Assembly (NCBI GenBank): GCA_003599885.1
Contig: QZKW01000080.1
Coordinates: 1-64,000 of the forward strand
DNA from: Desulfobacteraceae bacterium
Lineage (GTDB): Bacteria > Desulfobacterota > Desulfobacteria > Desulfobacterales > Desulfosalsimonadaceae
Length of the DNA: 64,000 nucleotides
Direction: 5' to 3'
Shown: in pieces, positions 17,463-26,898 of the stretch
How the letters are laid out: every line of letters starts with the position of its first letter
How positions within the stretch are numbered: position 1 is the first letter of the stretch
Notes under the pieces: model-generated
Databases searched by the model: none
Told to the model about the DNA's origin: nothing
Seen by the model: the letters and a program-made list of their open reading frames with translations, nothing else
Position numbers and translations under genes: made by a program

Positions 17463-18002
17463 ATGCCATTAAAAATAATTGACGAAAATGATCTCCCGCT
17501 GATTTTTTCTTGGCGCAATCACCCGAAAGTGCGGGAGAATATGTATTCGACCCATGAAATCACTTGGGAAGAGCACAAATCATGGTTCGAAAAAGTCAAG
17601 ATCGATCCTACCATAAAATATTTTCTTTACATGGATAATCATTTGCCGCTTGGGGTAATTAATTTTACACAATTTTATCCTGCACGTGGGAATGCCTTCT
17701 GGGGCTTTTACGCAGGGGCCGATTCGCCAAAGGGAACGGGAATTAAGATGGAGTATGAAGCTCTCGAATATGCTTTTAACGTATTGAATCTGCATAAGCT
17801 AAATTGTGAGGTGATTTATTTCAACCAGGCAGTAATAAATTTGCATAGAAAATCAGGGTTTATGGAAGAAGGGCTTTTTCGTGATTTTCATTATGATGGA
17901 AAAGCGTATCATCATGTTGTCCGGCTTGGAATTCTTAAAAATGAATGGCTGGCCATCAAAGATTTAATAAGGGCCCGTATTACAGATATAGAAAAAAAAT
18001 GA
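17463..18002 (+). CDS. pseH: PseH, UDP-4-amino-4,6-dideoxy-N-acetyl-altrosamine N-acetyltransferase
   Basis: 179 residues from ATG 17463; the Shine-Dalgarno AAGGAG is at about 17447. GNAT-fold acetyltransferase: ISWRN-like opening (LIFSWRNHPKVRENM) and the acetyl-CoA-side pattern NLHKLNCEVIYFNQ, NLHRKSGFMEEG. It acetylates the C4 amine made by PseC, using acetyl-CoA. A longer start at 17403 overlaps pseG and adds no domain sequence. Confidence 0.88.
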   Translation: MPLKIIDENDLPLIFSWRNHPKVRENMYSTHEITWEEHKSWFEKVKIDPTIKYFLYMDNHLPLGVINFTQFYPARGNAFWGFYAGADSPKGTGIKMEYEALEYAFNVLNLHKLNCEVIYFNQAVINLHRKSGFMEEGLFRDFHYDGKAYHHVVRLGILKNEWLAIKDLIRARITDIEKK

Positions 18003-18118
18003 TTCACATCTGGAAAAAACAGATCCATCAACTGCGACCGTCAGCAAACGCTCGGCGCGGTGGCCGGAACGTTTGATGAATTATAATAAAAAAGTAACAA
18101 TTTATTAAAGGTAGCAAT

Positions 18119-19315
18119 ATGAATTTGGTTAAGAGGAATTGTTCTGTTTGTAATGCTGATGATTTCACAGAAGCGTTTTATCAGGAGTATAAATCTGTTG
18201 CAGCTTTTGGCGGAGATTCATATTTTCAAACCGTAGTAGTCTGTAATAATTGTGGATTTGCATATAGCAATCCTACGCCTTGCAATGAAGAGTTATCGAA
18301 ATATTATAGAAATTTCTCGAATTACGAAAATCCTCAGCGCGACGGAAAAGAATCTGAACAAATGTTGGCTAAATGGAGAAGAACTTACGCTTTAGTGGAG
18401 AAACACTTCCCCGAAAACTATCATGGATCAGTGTTGGAAATAGGTTGCGCGACTGCCGCCGGATTATCAATTTTTAAATCCAACGGTTGGGACGTCATGG
18501 GAATAGAACCAAGCGAAAAAGCAGTCAATTTTGCTCACGATTTATATGAGATAGAGGTGATAAATGGAATATTTGACTGTAAACTTTTTGTCGATAAAGA
18601 CCCATTTGACATTATTATTCTTTCTCATGTCATGGAGCATCTTCTGTCACCGAACTTAATACTAAATGATATCCGAAGTCTTCTTGGGGATGGAGGCTTG
18701 GTCTATATCGAAGTGCCTAATCTCCTCCGCCCTTTTGTGCCGATGGGCTATTTCACAATTGAACATTTAAATTACTTTTCGCCAACTACTTTGTCGTCAT
18801 TGATGAAAATTAATGGATTTTCTGTTGAGATAGAGCTGTTTGACAATTCGGCGGATATTGAACCGTTTTATCCGGTGATAGCTGCTGTTGGCAAAAAAAG
18901 CTATAAATTGGGAAGTATAAGCAATGATTATGACGCTGTATATAGAGCGATTCAGGATTATAAGCAATCATCTGGAATAGCAGTAAAGAACATACAATCA
19001 AAAATTGACCTCATAATAAAAAATGTAAAAAGAGGAAAACTTGGCATCTGGGCTGCCGGTTTACACACATCGCAATTACTCTCAATGACCACTTTATCAA
19101 ACGAACCAATTGTCTGTGTCTTTGATAATGATCCAAAAAAACACGGGAAACGCATTAATGGCGTAGAGATAATTGGATATGTCGACCCTGAAAGCACCGC
19201 TAAACTTGTTGATGCGATAGTGATTTCTTCAAAGGCATCTGAAAACGAGATATATAATCAAATAGAACATCTTCAAAAATATGGTATAAGCGTTTACAAG
19301 TTATACGATAAATAA
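18119..19315 (+). CDS. Zinc-binding SAM-dependent C-methyltransferase-like protein
   Basis: 398 residues in three parts. An N-terminal zinc site is formed by Cys8/Cys11 and Cys42/Cys45. A SAM Rossmann domain has motif I VLEIGCATAAGLS around residue 104. The C-terminal domain (about 300-398, GIWAAGLHTSQLL, VFDNDPKKHGKRI) is of the Methyltransf_14 type. This order is that of sugar C-methyltransferases such as TylC3/NovU, which methylate keto-sugars, but many relatives in O-antigen loci act on unknown substrates. The gene is A+T rich compared with pseG/pseI. It lies between pseH and pseI, so a modified Pse derivative is possible. Confidence 0.75.
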   Translation: MNLVKRNCSVCNADDFTEAFYQEYKSVAAFGGDSYFQTVVVCNNCGFAYSNPTPCNEELSKYYRNFSNYENPQRDGKESEQMLAKWRRTYALVEKHFPENYHGSVLEIGCATAAGLSIFKSNGWDVMGIEPSEKAVNFAHDLYEIEVINGIFDCKLFVDKDPFDIIILSHVMEHLLSPNLILNDIRSLLGDGGLVYIEVPNLLRPFVPMGYFTIEHLNYFSPTTLSSLMKINGFSVEIELFDNSADIEPFYPVIAAVGKKSYKLGSISNDYDAVYRAIQDYKQSSGIAVKNIQSKIDLIIKNVKRGKLGIWAAGLHTSQLLSMTTLSNEPIVCVFDNDPKKHGKRINGVEIIGYVDPESTAKLVDAIVISSKASENEIYNQIEHLQKYGISVYKLYDK

Positions 19316-19439
19316 GCGCTATTATTAGATACCATCTAATCAGATGTTTGGGTCGCGCTCTTGAGATTTAATGGAACTTTATAATATGCACAAAGGATTT
19401 CACCGAAAAGTGGATTCAGTCCATCGAGGAATTAAGAAT

Positions 19440-19748
19440 ATGGCTCAAAGAAAACCACCTCAATCAGTTTTAAATTATATCAGCCATTTGCGAAAGATCT
19501 ATTCTGATATAAAGAAGGTGTATATGTTTGGCTCCTATGTCAAAGGATCGGCCGGGATAGACAGCGATATCGATATCGCTGTGGTTTTTAAAGATGTCGC
19601 CGATCCGTTTGACCTTCAGGTGCAGCTAATGAAAATTCGCAGAAATTATGATTCAAGGATCGAGCCCCATGTGTTCCGGGTTGCGGATTTTGAAGAAACA
19701 TATCCTTTAGTGGCGGAAATAATGAAAACTGGTTTAGAGTTGCAATAA
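19440..19748 (+). CDS. Orphan MNT-like nucleotidyltransferase
   Basis: 102 residues when started at ATG 19440, which has GAGGA nearby; a start at 19371 adds 23 residues without domain. The motif GSYVKGSAGIDSDIDIAVV contains the complete GSxxxGxxxxxSDIDxxV signature, so unlike the copy at 2203 the active site looks intact. Such proteins are usually AMPylating antitoxins paired with HepT, but no HepT follows: the next gene is pseI. It may be a solitary relic or an enzyme with another partner. Confidence 0.75.
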   Translation: MAQRKPPQSVLNYISHLRKIYSDIKKVYMFGSYVKGSAGIDSDIDIAVVFKDVADPFDLQVQLMKIRRNYDSRIEPHVFRVADFEETYPLVAEIMKTGLELQ

Positions 19749-19831
19749 ATCAAACAAAAAAGAAGCCACAGTGCAATAAATTCCGGGGATAGGGCGTGAG
19801 GTTTGCCCATTAATGCGACATTTTGAAAGTT

Positions 19832-20878
19832 ATGATTTTGCGCATTTTCAATAAAACAGTATCATTAGAAACTGAACCGTTTATCATCGCCGAGATGTCC
19901 GGCAATCATAACCAGTCGCTGGACCGCGCTCTGGCGATCGTGGACGCGGCCGCCGAATGCGGGGCGCATGCGATAAAGATCCAGACGTACACCGCCGATA
20001 CCATGACCCTGGATATTGACAGCGGCGAGTTTTATATTTCCGATCCCGGCAGCCTTTGGAAAGGAAAGAGCTTGTATCAGCTCTATCAGGAGGCCCACAC
20101 CCCCTGGGAATGGCACCGGCCGATTTTTGACCGGGCGAGGGAAAAAGGATTGATCGCCTTCAGCACCCCGTTTGATGAAACCGCCGTGGATTTCCTGGAA
20201 ACTTTGGATGCGCCCTGCTACAAGATCGCATCTTTTGAAAATACGGATATCCCTCTGATTAGAAAGGTGGCGGCAACTGGCAAACCCATGATCATATCAA
20301 CCGGCATGGCCACCATAGCCGAGCTGGATGAAACCGTCCGCGAAGCCAGAGCCGCCGGATGCCGGGATATCATTCTGCTGAAATGCACCAGCTCTTATCC
20401 CGCGACCCCGGAAAACAGCAATCTTTTGACCATTCCCCACATGCGGGACCTTTTTGACTGCCCGGTGGGGCTTTCCGACCACACCCCCGGCATCGGCGCG
20501 GCAGTGGCGTCGGTGGCTCTGGGAGCGTGCGTGATCGAAAAACATTTTACCCTTGACCGGGCCGACGGCGGCGTGGATGCAGATTTTTCCCTGGAACCCG
20601 ATGAAATGGCGGCCTTGGTTACGGAATCCAAAAGGGCCTGGCAGTCTTTGGGGAAAATCCAATACGGCCCGACTGAGGCGGAAAAAAAATCCCTGGTGTT
20701 TCGCCGGTCCCTCTACATTGCGAAAGACCTCAAAGCCGGCGATGTGCTGACACGGGAAAATGTGAGATGCATCCGGCCGGGATATGGGCTGGCACCCAAA
20801 TATCTGGATGTGATTCTGGGAAAACAGGTGAGAAAAGAAGTCAAAAGGGGAACGCCGGTGGATTGGGGGATGGTTTAA
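19832..20878 (+). CDS. pseI: PseI, pseudaminic acid synthase
   Basis: About 348 residues. It condenses 2,4-diacetamido-2,4,6-trideoxy-L-altrose with phosphoenolpyruvate. The NeuB-type TIM barrel is seen in EPFIIAEMSGNHNQSLD, IKIQTYTADTMTLD, CTSSYPATPENSN and GLSDHTPG; the C-terminal SAF/antifreeze-like domain is at about 290-348 (AGDVLTRENVRCIRPG). YLDVILGK and the WKGKSLYQLYQEAHTP segment are typical of PseI rather than sialic acid synthase. The ATG at 19832 gives a natural N-terminus; a TTG at 19823 is less likely. Confidence 0.9.
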   Translation: MILRIFNKTVSLETEPFIIAEMSGNHNQSLDRALAIVDAAAECGAHAIKIQTYTADTMTLDIDSGEFYISDPGSLWKGKSLYQLYQEAHTPWEWHRPIFDRAREKGLIAFSTPFDETAVDFLETLDAPCYKIASFENTDIPLIRKVAATGKPMIISTGMATIAELDETVREARAAGCRDIILLKCTSSYPATPENSNLLTIPHMRDLFDCPVGLSDHTPGIGAAVASVALGACVIEKHFTLDRADGGVDADFSLEPDEMAALVTESKRAWQSLGKIQYGPTEAEKKSLVFRRSLYIAKDLKAGDVLTRENVRCIRPGYGLAPKYLDVILGKQVRKEVKRGTPVDWGMV

Positions 20879-20884
20879 ATTGTA

Positions 20885-20925
20885 TCTCGCGGAGAGTGCA
20901 AAGGGGCGCAAAGAATCTTTTTAGG
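20885..20925. repeat. TCTCGC-family repeat, half copy 8
   Basis: Only the left half is recognisable (TCTCGCGGAGAGTGCAAAGG then GGCGCAAAGAATC). It lies immediately after pseI. Confidence 0.6.
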
Positions 20926-20944
20926 GGATCACAGAAATAATTAA

Positions 20945-21976
20945 ATGGCAGCAGCTTTGTATACGCTTGAACAAACATTGAAGGACCAGCAGGATTTAGA
21001 AAAATTATGCCGGGACCGTCCCCTTCAGACCAATGAAATATTTTCACCCAATGCGTTTTACGGGATTGATTATGTGATTAAATCTTATGCCGGGTTGCCA
21101 TCCAACTATAAATTAAAAATTATTTTTCCTCATGGCATGAGACTGGGCAGAACCATCTGGGATGTAGAGACGCGTTCGCTGCTGCCCACGATTGCGGCAT
21201 ATGATGAAGAATATAAAGCAATATTGGAAAATTATTATATTCATCACGGCATCAACAAAATTGTTCTTCCAATGACGTTTGCATTTTCCTATATTCCAAT
21301 GTTGTTAAAAGGCCATCAACAACCCGATCGTAACGGCACAATTTTTTTCCCCCAGCACTCGACCCATCATGTTACCGTTCAAGCTGATTTTGAAGCGGTG
21401 GCGGAGTCTCTGGAAAGATTTGAAAAACGCTATCAACCTATAACAGTCTGCATATACTGGCGTGATTATAATCTTGGGCATCATCTGCCGTTTGCAAAGC
21501 GAGGCTTTAAGATCGTTTCCGCTGGACATATATATGATCCTCTTTTCTTATTCCGGTTTTACCGTCTTTGCTCCATGCATCAATTTGCCGCTTCCAATCA
21601 GCCGGGCAGCAATTTGTTTTATGCGGTGAAATCGGGCTGTGATTTTTTTTTCATAGATGTTGCAAGAGAGTATGTACTAAAAGGAGACCCCGCCCGCCTG
21701 AAATCGGACGTCGGAGGGATAAAACCGGAGCTGAAAGAAAAATTATTTAGCGTCTTTCATAAAAAGAATATCGGAATGAATGAAGAAAAGATGGAACTTG
21801 TTGATTATTATATGGGTACAAAATACCTTCTGCCGTCTGAGAAATTAATGGATATTATCAAGGAAGCTGATCATATTTTCATGGCTCGTTTTTTTCATCG
21901 CCAATGGATGAGGGGCCTGAATTTTTTAAGGCGTGTTTTTAACAAATTTTTTGTTGCCAACCAGATTAGAAAATAG
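20945..21976 (+). CDS. Uncharacterised protein, possible GT-B-type sugar transferase
   Basis: 343 residues, no family recognised with confidence. Features that suggest a GT-B glycosyltransferase are a basic/histidine-rich middle (FFPQHSTHHVT), a strand-loop with HHLPFAKRGFKIVSAGHIYDP, and a late segment ASNQPGSNLFYAVKSGCDFFFID similar to the donor-binding region of sialyltransferase-like and capsule transferases. It lies directly after pseI and no known pseudaminyltransferase is present in the window, so it is the best positional candidate for transferring CMP-Pse. That role is inference. The C-terminus is basic and could touch the membrane. Confidence 0.5.
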   Translation: MAAALYTLEQTLKDQQDLEKLCRDRPLQTNEIFSPNAFYGIDYVIKSYAGLPSNYKLKIIFPHGMRLGRTIWDVETRSLLPTIAAYDEEYKAILENYYIHHGINKIVLPMTFAFSYIPMLLKGHQQPDRNGTIFFPQHSTHHVTVQADFEAVAESLERFEKRYQPITVCIYWRDYNLGHHLPFAKRGFKIVSAGHIYDPLFLFRFYRLCSMHQFAASNQPGSNLFYAVKSGCDFFFIDVAREYVLKGDPARLKSDVGGIKPELKEKLFSVFHKKNIGMNEEKMELVDYYMGTKYLLPSEKLMDIIKEADHIFMARFFHRQWMRGLNFLRRVFNKFFVANQIRK

Positions 21977-22002
21977 TTCAAACGCGAAGGCTTTCTGATC
22001 CC

Positions 22003-22914
22003 ATGAAAAAAGTTCTCATTACCGGCGCATACGGGTTTATCGGCCGCCATACGGCAAAATATTTCAGTCGCCAGGGTTTTTTTGTGTCTGGAATCGGCCA
22101 CGGCGCATGGGGGCAGGAAGAGTGGAAAAAATGGGGCCTTTCAGATTGGCGAACGGCGGAGGTCAACTTAAAGAATCTTATTACCTATGGGGGTGAGCCG
22201 GATGTCATTGTCCACTGCGCCGGAAGCGGATCGGTGCCATTTTCAATGACTCACCCGGCGCAGGATTTCCAGCGTACTGTTTCCACCACGATGGATGTGC
22301 TTGAATTCGCCCGGTTGTTTTCTCCCGCCTCAAAAATCGTGATTCCTTCCAGCGCCGCCGTATATGGCGTGGTCGATCAGTTGCCCATTAATGAAGACGC
22401 CCCCGAGCATCCTGTCTCGCCTTATGGATTTCATAAAAGAATCGCTGAAGAACTGGCCGGTTCCTATGCGGCATTTTTTGGCATACAAACCGCCATTATC
22501 CGGTTTTTTTCCGTTTACGGGCCGGGACTCAGAAAACAACTGCTCTGGGATGCGTGCAATAAAATGATCCAGGGCGAGGCCGTTTTTTTTGGCACCGGAG
22601 ACGAAGACAGGGATTGGGTGCATGTGTCGGACGCAGCTAAATTGTTGTATCTTGCATCCCACCATGCAAGTGATTCATGTCCGATAGTGAATGGCGCATC
22701 AGGCAAGGGGGTTTCCGTTCGGCAAATGCTGGAAGCCGTCAAATCCGTGCTGGGGGTTGATATCTCGATCCAATTTTCAGGCGACCCCAAGGGGGGCGAT
22801 CCCGCGCATTATGTGGCGAATGTGGAGAAAATCAAACAATGGGGTTTTTCGCCTGAAATTGACTGGCGGGAAGGTGTCGCGGATTATGTGCGCTGGTTTA
22901 AAGCGGAAAGATAA
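22003..22914 (+). CDS. NAD-dependent epimerase/dehydratase (extended SDR)
   Basis: 303 residues. The nucleotide-binding motif is ITGAYGFIGRH (about 6-16), and the catalytic pair is YGFHK (Tyr and Lys of YxxxK, about residues 142-146) with SSAAVYG preceding it. A typical UDP/dTDP-sugar epimerase or 4-ketoreductase fold. The substrate cannot be read from sequence. The 3' end overlaps the next glycosyltransferase by 29 bases, so they are probably co-translated. Confidence 0.8.
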   Translation: MKKVLITGAYGFIGRHTAKYFSRQGFFVSGIGHGAWGQEEWKKWGLSDWRTAEVNLKNLITYGGEPDVIVHCAGSGSVPFSMTHPAQDFQRTVSTTMDVLEFARLFSPASKIVIPSSAAVYGVVDQLPINEDAPEHPVSPYGFHKRIAEELAGSYAAFFGIQTAIIRFFSVYGPGLRKQLLWDACNKMIQGEAVFFGTGDEDRDWVHVSDAAKLLYLASHHASDSCPIVNGASGKGVSVRQMLEAVKSVLGVDISIQFSGDPKGGDPAHYVANVEKIKQWGFSPEIDWREGVADYVRWFKAER

Positions 22915-24091
22915 AATCCGGGTCGGATTTATCATTAATTATGATTTTGATATTTGGCTTGGAGGGTTTAATTATTTCAAAACCCTGATCGATACCATCA
23001 TGGAATTGCCGGAAAGAAAGATTGAGCCGGTGATTTTTACCAGCAGAAAAAATTATCAGTTGGTTTCGGAAGCGTTTCCGAAGAATGAAATAATCGTTTC
23101 TAATTATTTGGACCCGTGGAGGCCGGCATGGGTGATAAGGAATATTGTTAAGCGGGTTTTTAATAAAGATGTATTTCTGGCGCGGTTTTTTTTAAGCCAT
23201 CAGGTGGACGTTTTGTCTCATGCCGGACTTGCGGTTTCCCACACGGGTTTGCCGTTTCTTTGCTGGATTCCGGATTTTCAACACCGGCATTTGCCTCAGT
23301 TTTTTTCGAAAAGCGAGGTAGAATACCGGGATCGACGATTCATGCAACTATGCCAAATGTCCACAGGGGTGATCGTGAGCAGCCGGGACGCCCAGAAAAC
23401 CCTTGCAGAATTTAGCCCCTCAGCCGCGAAAAAATCCTTTGTGCTGAATTTTGTGCCCAAACCGGATGAGGGGTTTGTGCAGGTTTCTCCGGAGGCATTG
23501 CAGGAAAAATATCACATTTCTTTTCCATATTTTCATTTGCCCAATCAATTCTGGGCACACAAGAACCACCGGTTGATTATCGAGGCACTGCGGATTTTAA
23601 AACAGGAAGGAAAAATGGTTTATGTTGTTGCCACGGGCAATCCGGTGGATGACAGGCAACCGGAATTTTATGGCGCGTTGATGGAAGAAGTCAAACTCTA
23701 TGGCCTGTTTGATAATTTTAAGTCCCTGGGCATTGTTCCGTTCAAGGAGATGATGGCCATCATGTGGCATTCGGTGGCGGTGATCAACCCGTCGTTTTTT
23801 GAAGGATGGAGCACCACGGTGGAAGAGGCCAAAAGCATGGGCAAAAAGGTGATATTGTCCGATATCCCGGTGCACCGGGAACAGAACCCGGAGCGCGGGG
23901 TTTATGTAAGCCCCGATGATCCTGGACAACTGGCGGCGGCACTGGGAACCGCGCTCAAGGAATTTGACGGGGAGGCCGAAAGAAAATATGCGGAAAAAGC
24001 GAAAAGAGAGTTGCCGGAACGCCGGGCTGCATTTGGCAGGCGGTATCAGGAGATTGTGCTGACTGCCTTAACCGGGTCAGGCTTGGAATGA
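22886..24091 (+). CDS. Glycosyltransferase family 4-type
   Basis: About 401 residues from ATG 22886; the longer open frame from 22691 only overlaps the epimerase. GT-B fold: the N-terminal strand KIRVGFIINYDFD and the C-terminal donor site around PSFFEGWSTTVEEAKSMGKKVILSD, containing the E-x7-E pattern of retaining GT4 enzymes. HKNHRLIIEAL precedes it. Likely cytoplasmic and adding a hexose or amino sugar to the lipid-linked chain. Confidence 0.82.
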   Translation: MCAGLKRKDKIRVGFIINYDFDIWLGGFNYFKTLIDTIMELPERKIEPVIFTSRKNYQLVSEAFPKNEIIVSNYLDPWRPAWVIRNIVKRVFNKDVFLARFFLSHQVDVLSHAGLAVSHTGLPFLCWIPDFQHRHLPQFFSKSEVEYRDRRFMQLCQMSTGVIVSSRDAQKTLAEFSPSAAKKSFVLNFVPKPDEGFVQVSPEALQEKYHISFPYFHLPNQFWAHKNHRLIIEALRILKQEGKMVYVVATGNPVDDRQPEFYGALMEEVKLYGLFDNFKSLGIVPFKEMMAIMWHSVAVINPSFFEGWSTTVEEAKSMGKKVILSDIPVHREQNPERGVYVSPDDPGQLAAALGTALKEFDGEAERKYAEKAKRELPERRAAFGRRYQEIVLTALTGSGLE

Positions 24092-24210
24092 TACATGGTC
24101 GCAGATCCAATCGATTTCGGGGTAGGAATCATCTATAACGGCAAATGGATAAATTCCTTTTTTCTTAATCTTGATTAAATAATATCTTAGAGTCATGGCG
24201 GTCTGATCCT

Positions 24211-25059
24211 GTGGAATCAAATCCTTTAATTACGATTGTTGTTGCAGTGTTCAATGGTGTAAAAACCCTTGAAAGGTGTGTTGATAGCGTTATTGATCAA
24301 ACTTATCTGAATAGAGAATTGATTATTATGGATGGTGGTTCCAGCGATGGAACGGTGGAACTGCTGAAACGCTATGATAAAGAAATAAAATATTGGGAAA
24401 GCAGGCTGGACCGGGGAATTTATCATGCCTGGAACAAAGCCCTGGAACATGCTGGGGGGGAGTGGATTTGTTTTATCGGGTGTGATGATTTTTTTATTAA
24501 CGAAAAGGTCTTGGAAAAGGCAGTTCCCTATTTGCAACAAGCCGAGTGTGATCAAATTTGTTATGCTTATGGGAAAGTCGCCATTTTTTCAATTGAGTTT
24601 AATAAAATCATCAGTTATTCCAACGACCCCTGGTTGAAAATGCGAAAGCAAATCCAACGAGGAAAATTTCTGATACACTCAGGATCGTTTCATCATCGAA
24701 GATTATTTGAAAAGCATGGGTATTTTGATGAAAGCTTGAAGGTCGCGGGTGATTTTGATTTGATCTGGCGTGAGATCAAGAACAATACGGCCAAGTATAT
24801 GGATATGGTCACGATTTGTATGGGTCATGGTGGCTTGAGCATGAGCCTGGTCAATAAAGAACATCAGTTGGAAGAGGCTATTTATGTATATCGAAAAAAC
24901 AAAATCGGATTAATGCCATCGGCTTTGATCGCAATGCTGGTAAAATTAAAAATATACATGATATTTCGAAGAATTATCGGAGAGAAGGTAACCTATAGTT
25001 TGGGTTATTATTATTCTGTTTTAAGAGGAAAAGTCCCTATTGAATATCAAAAGAAATAA
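24211..25059 (+). CDS. Glycosyltransferase family 2 (GT-A)
   Basis: 282 residues with a GTG start at 24211. The GT-A core is clear: PLITIVVAVFNGVKTLERCV, IIMDGGSSDGTVELL, and the metal-binding IGCDDFF. HAWNKALEHAGGEWI is typical of small GT2 enzymes of the WcaA/WfgS type in O-antigen loci. About 120 non-coding bases precede it with nothing recognisable. Confidence 0.82.
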   Translation: MESNPLITIVVAVFNGVKTLERCVDSVIDQTYLNRELIIMDGGSSDGTVELLKRYDKEIKYWESRLDRGIYHAWNKALEHAGGEWICFIGCDDFFINEKVLEKAVPYLQQAECDQICYAYGKVAIFSIEFNKIISYSNDPWLKMRKQIQRGKFLIHSGSFHHRRLFEKHGYFDESLKVAGDFDLIWREIKNNTAKYMDMVTICMGHGGLSMSLVNKEHQLEEAIYVYRKNKIGLMPSALIAMLVKLKIYMIFRRIIGEKVTYSLGYYYSVLRGKVPIEYQKK

Positions 25060-25101
25060 GAACACCGTTGCTGAAATGATGCACGAACTGTTTGATTTAT
25101 C

Positions 25102-26199
25102 ATGAAAATTCTTATCACAGCGCATTTCAGAGTTTTCCCCATGGATTCGGGGGGAGCTGTCCGCACCATTTCTATCGCCAGTTGCCTGGAAAAAATGGGG
25201 CATCAAATCATCATGCTGACAGGGGACAACCCTTTGCCTGCGCATGGATATCATCACATCCCTGGGGAATGGAACGGTTTTAAAATGTATGGCCAGCCGG
25301 GCTATTTTATGAATCCATCTTTTTATCGGGCCTATGTGAGACTATTGGCCAAATCGCCTGATCTGATAATCTCCAGTTGTCCATTTCAATCTTTTATGTT
25401 GGTGCAACAGGCAAAAAAAAAAAAAATTCCGATAGTTTATGATTCTCATAATGTGGAAGCAGATCGGTTCCGGTCTTCCGGGAATCATTTTAAATCCCTG
25501 ATTGTTAGAAAAGCGGAATGCTATCTTGCCCGTCATGCCAGAGCGATACTGGCCGTATCAGTTGAAGATAGGAAACTTTTTAAACAATATTATGATGTTG
25601 AAGCGCTCTTGTTGCCCAATGGCGTTGATGTAAAAAAATTTAGTCCGGACGGATATAATGCAGAATTAATATCAACTTATGAATTAAATGACAAAAGAGT
25701 TCTGATTTATTTTGGCTCATATGATTATCCGCCCAATATCGAAGCGTTGCGGTATCTTTTAAAAATCTGGCCAGATATTTTAAATCAGTATCCGGATGCG
25801 CGTTTACTTGTTGTGGGCAGATATCCGCCGGACTGGGCTGGATCGATTCCCGGGGTTATTGTCACAGGTCCAGTGGATGATATCGCTGCTCATATCCGTT
25901 TGGCGAATATTGTCGTTGTGCCGCTTAAGCAGGGCGGTGGGACGCGATTAAAGATTCTGGAGGCTCTGGCATGCGGCCAGACAGTGCTAAGTACACCATT
26001 TGGCGCAACGGGTATTGAGCCTGATCAAGATCAAAAAGCGTTGATTCTTTCTGACTTGAATGATTTTCAGAATAAATTATTTGAGTTACTCCACTCTCCA
26101 CCGGATCCCTGTTCAAATATGATTTCAAAGGATCTTGCCCTGAAATATGATTGGTGCAGCATGGTTGCCAATATCGATTGGGAACGGTTGCTGTTGTAA
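25102..26199 (+). CDS. Glycosyltransferase family 4
   Basis: 365 residues. The N-terminal acceptor domain opens MKILITAHFRVFPMDSGGAV; the donor domain begins near VLIYFGSYDYPPNIEAL and contains VPLKQGGGTRLKILEALACG, the usual E-x7-E donor-phosphate region. This resembles sugar transferases such as those acting after an initial GT2. The stretch RLANIVVVPL is intact, with no truncation. Confidence 0.85.
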   Translation: MKILITAHFRVFPMDSGGAVRTISIASCLEKMGHQIIMLTGDNPLPAHGYHHIPGEWNGFKMYGQPGYFMNPSFYRAYVRLLAKSPDLIISSCPFQSFMLVQQAKKKKIPIVYDSHNVEADRFRSSGNHFKSLIVRKAECYLARHARAILAVSVEDRKLFKQYYDVEALLLPNGVDVKKFSPDGYNAELISTYELNDKRVLIYFGSYDYPPNIEALRYLLKIWPDILNQYPDARLLVVGRYPPDWAGSIPGVIVTGPVDDIAAHIRLANIVVVPLKQGGGTRLKILEALACGQTVLSTPFGATGIEPDQDQKALILSDLNDFQNKLFELLHSPPDPCSNMISKDLALKYDWCSMVANIDWERLLL

Positions 26200-26246
26200 G
26201 GATATCGTATAATTCCCTAATAAAAAAATAGCTGGATTGATTAACA

Positions 26247-26846
26247 ATGTCCAATTTTCAAGATATAAATCGAAGAATCCGCAATAGTGCCAAAAAAATG
26301 ACTTGGGTAAGAAAGCTTTTGGATATGGCAGAAGGATTCAGCTTTCTCACCATGACGATAACCGGTAAAATTCCATCACAAACAGTAAGGAAGTTTTTAT
26401 ACAGAATGGTGTTTGGTATTCGAATGGCCAAGGGTGTTGTCATTTATGGCGGGGTAGAAATAAGAAATCCTCGCCAACTCAAAGTCGGTGAAAATTCGAT
26501 AGTCGGCCATAGATCGATTTTGGATGCGCGCAGAGGACTAACGATTGGTGAGAATGTAAATCTCTCTACCGGTGTCTGGATATGGACTTTGGAACATGAC
26601 TATCAGGATCCCCATTTCGGGACAAAGGGTGGCGAAGTTCTCATAAAAGACTATGCATGGGTGAGCTGTCGGACAGTCATCTTGCCCGGAATTACCATCG
26701 GTAAATGTGCTGTGGTAGCTGCCGGTGCTGTTGTCACAAAGGATGTCCCTGATTATGCGATTGTCGGAGGTGTCCCTGCTAAAGTTATCGGTACAAGGCT
26801 ATCAAATATTGAATATGAGTTGGGTAGCTATTTGCCTTTTATATAA
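26247..26846 (+). CDS. Hexapeptide-repeat acyltransferase (WbbJ/LacA-like)
   Basis: 199 residues. Left-handed beta-helix repeats span about 65-180 ((V/I)GxxxxI pattern in KVGENSIVGHRSILDARRG, ITIGKCAVVAAGAVVTKDV, YAIVGGVPAKVIG). LEHDY around residue 114 supplies the probable catalytic histidine. Such enzymes O-acetylate sugars with acetyl-CoA. In this locus it would decorate the glycan. A stop 53 bases before the FkbM methyltransferase start separates them. Confidence 0.85.
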   Translation: MSNFQDINRRIRNSAKKMTWVRKLLDMAEGFSFLTMTITGKIPSQTVRKFLYRMVFGIRMAKGVVIYGGVEIRNPRQLKVGENSIVGHRSILDARRGLTIGENVNLSTGVWIWTLEHDYQDPHFGTKGGEVLIKDYAWVSCRTVILPGITIGKCAVVAAGAVVTKDVPDYAIVGGVPAKVIGTRLSNIEYELGSYLPFI

Positions 26847-26898
26847 TGAACGGGGAATCAAAGTTGAAATCCGAAGAAGCGGAATAAAGGATTTATTA

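Noticed and set aside
22691-22885. Long N-terminus for the GT4 glycosyltransferase
   Set aside because: It only overlaps the epimerase in another frame; the GT-B fold starts just after ATG 22886.
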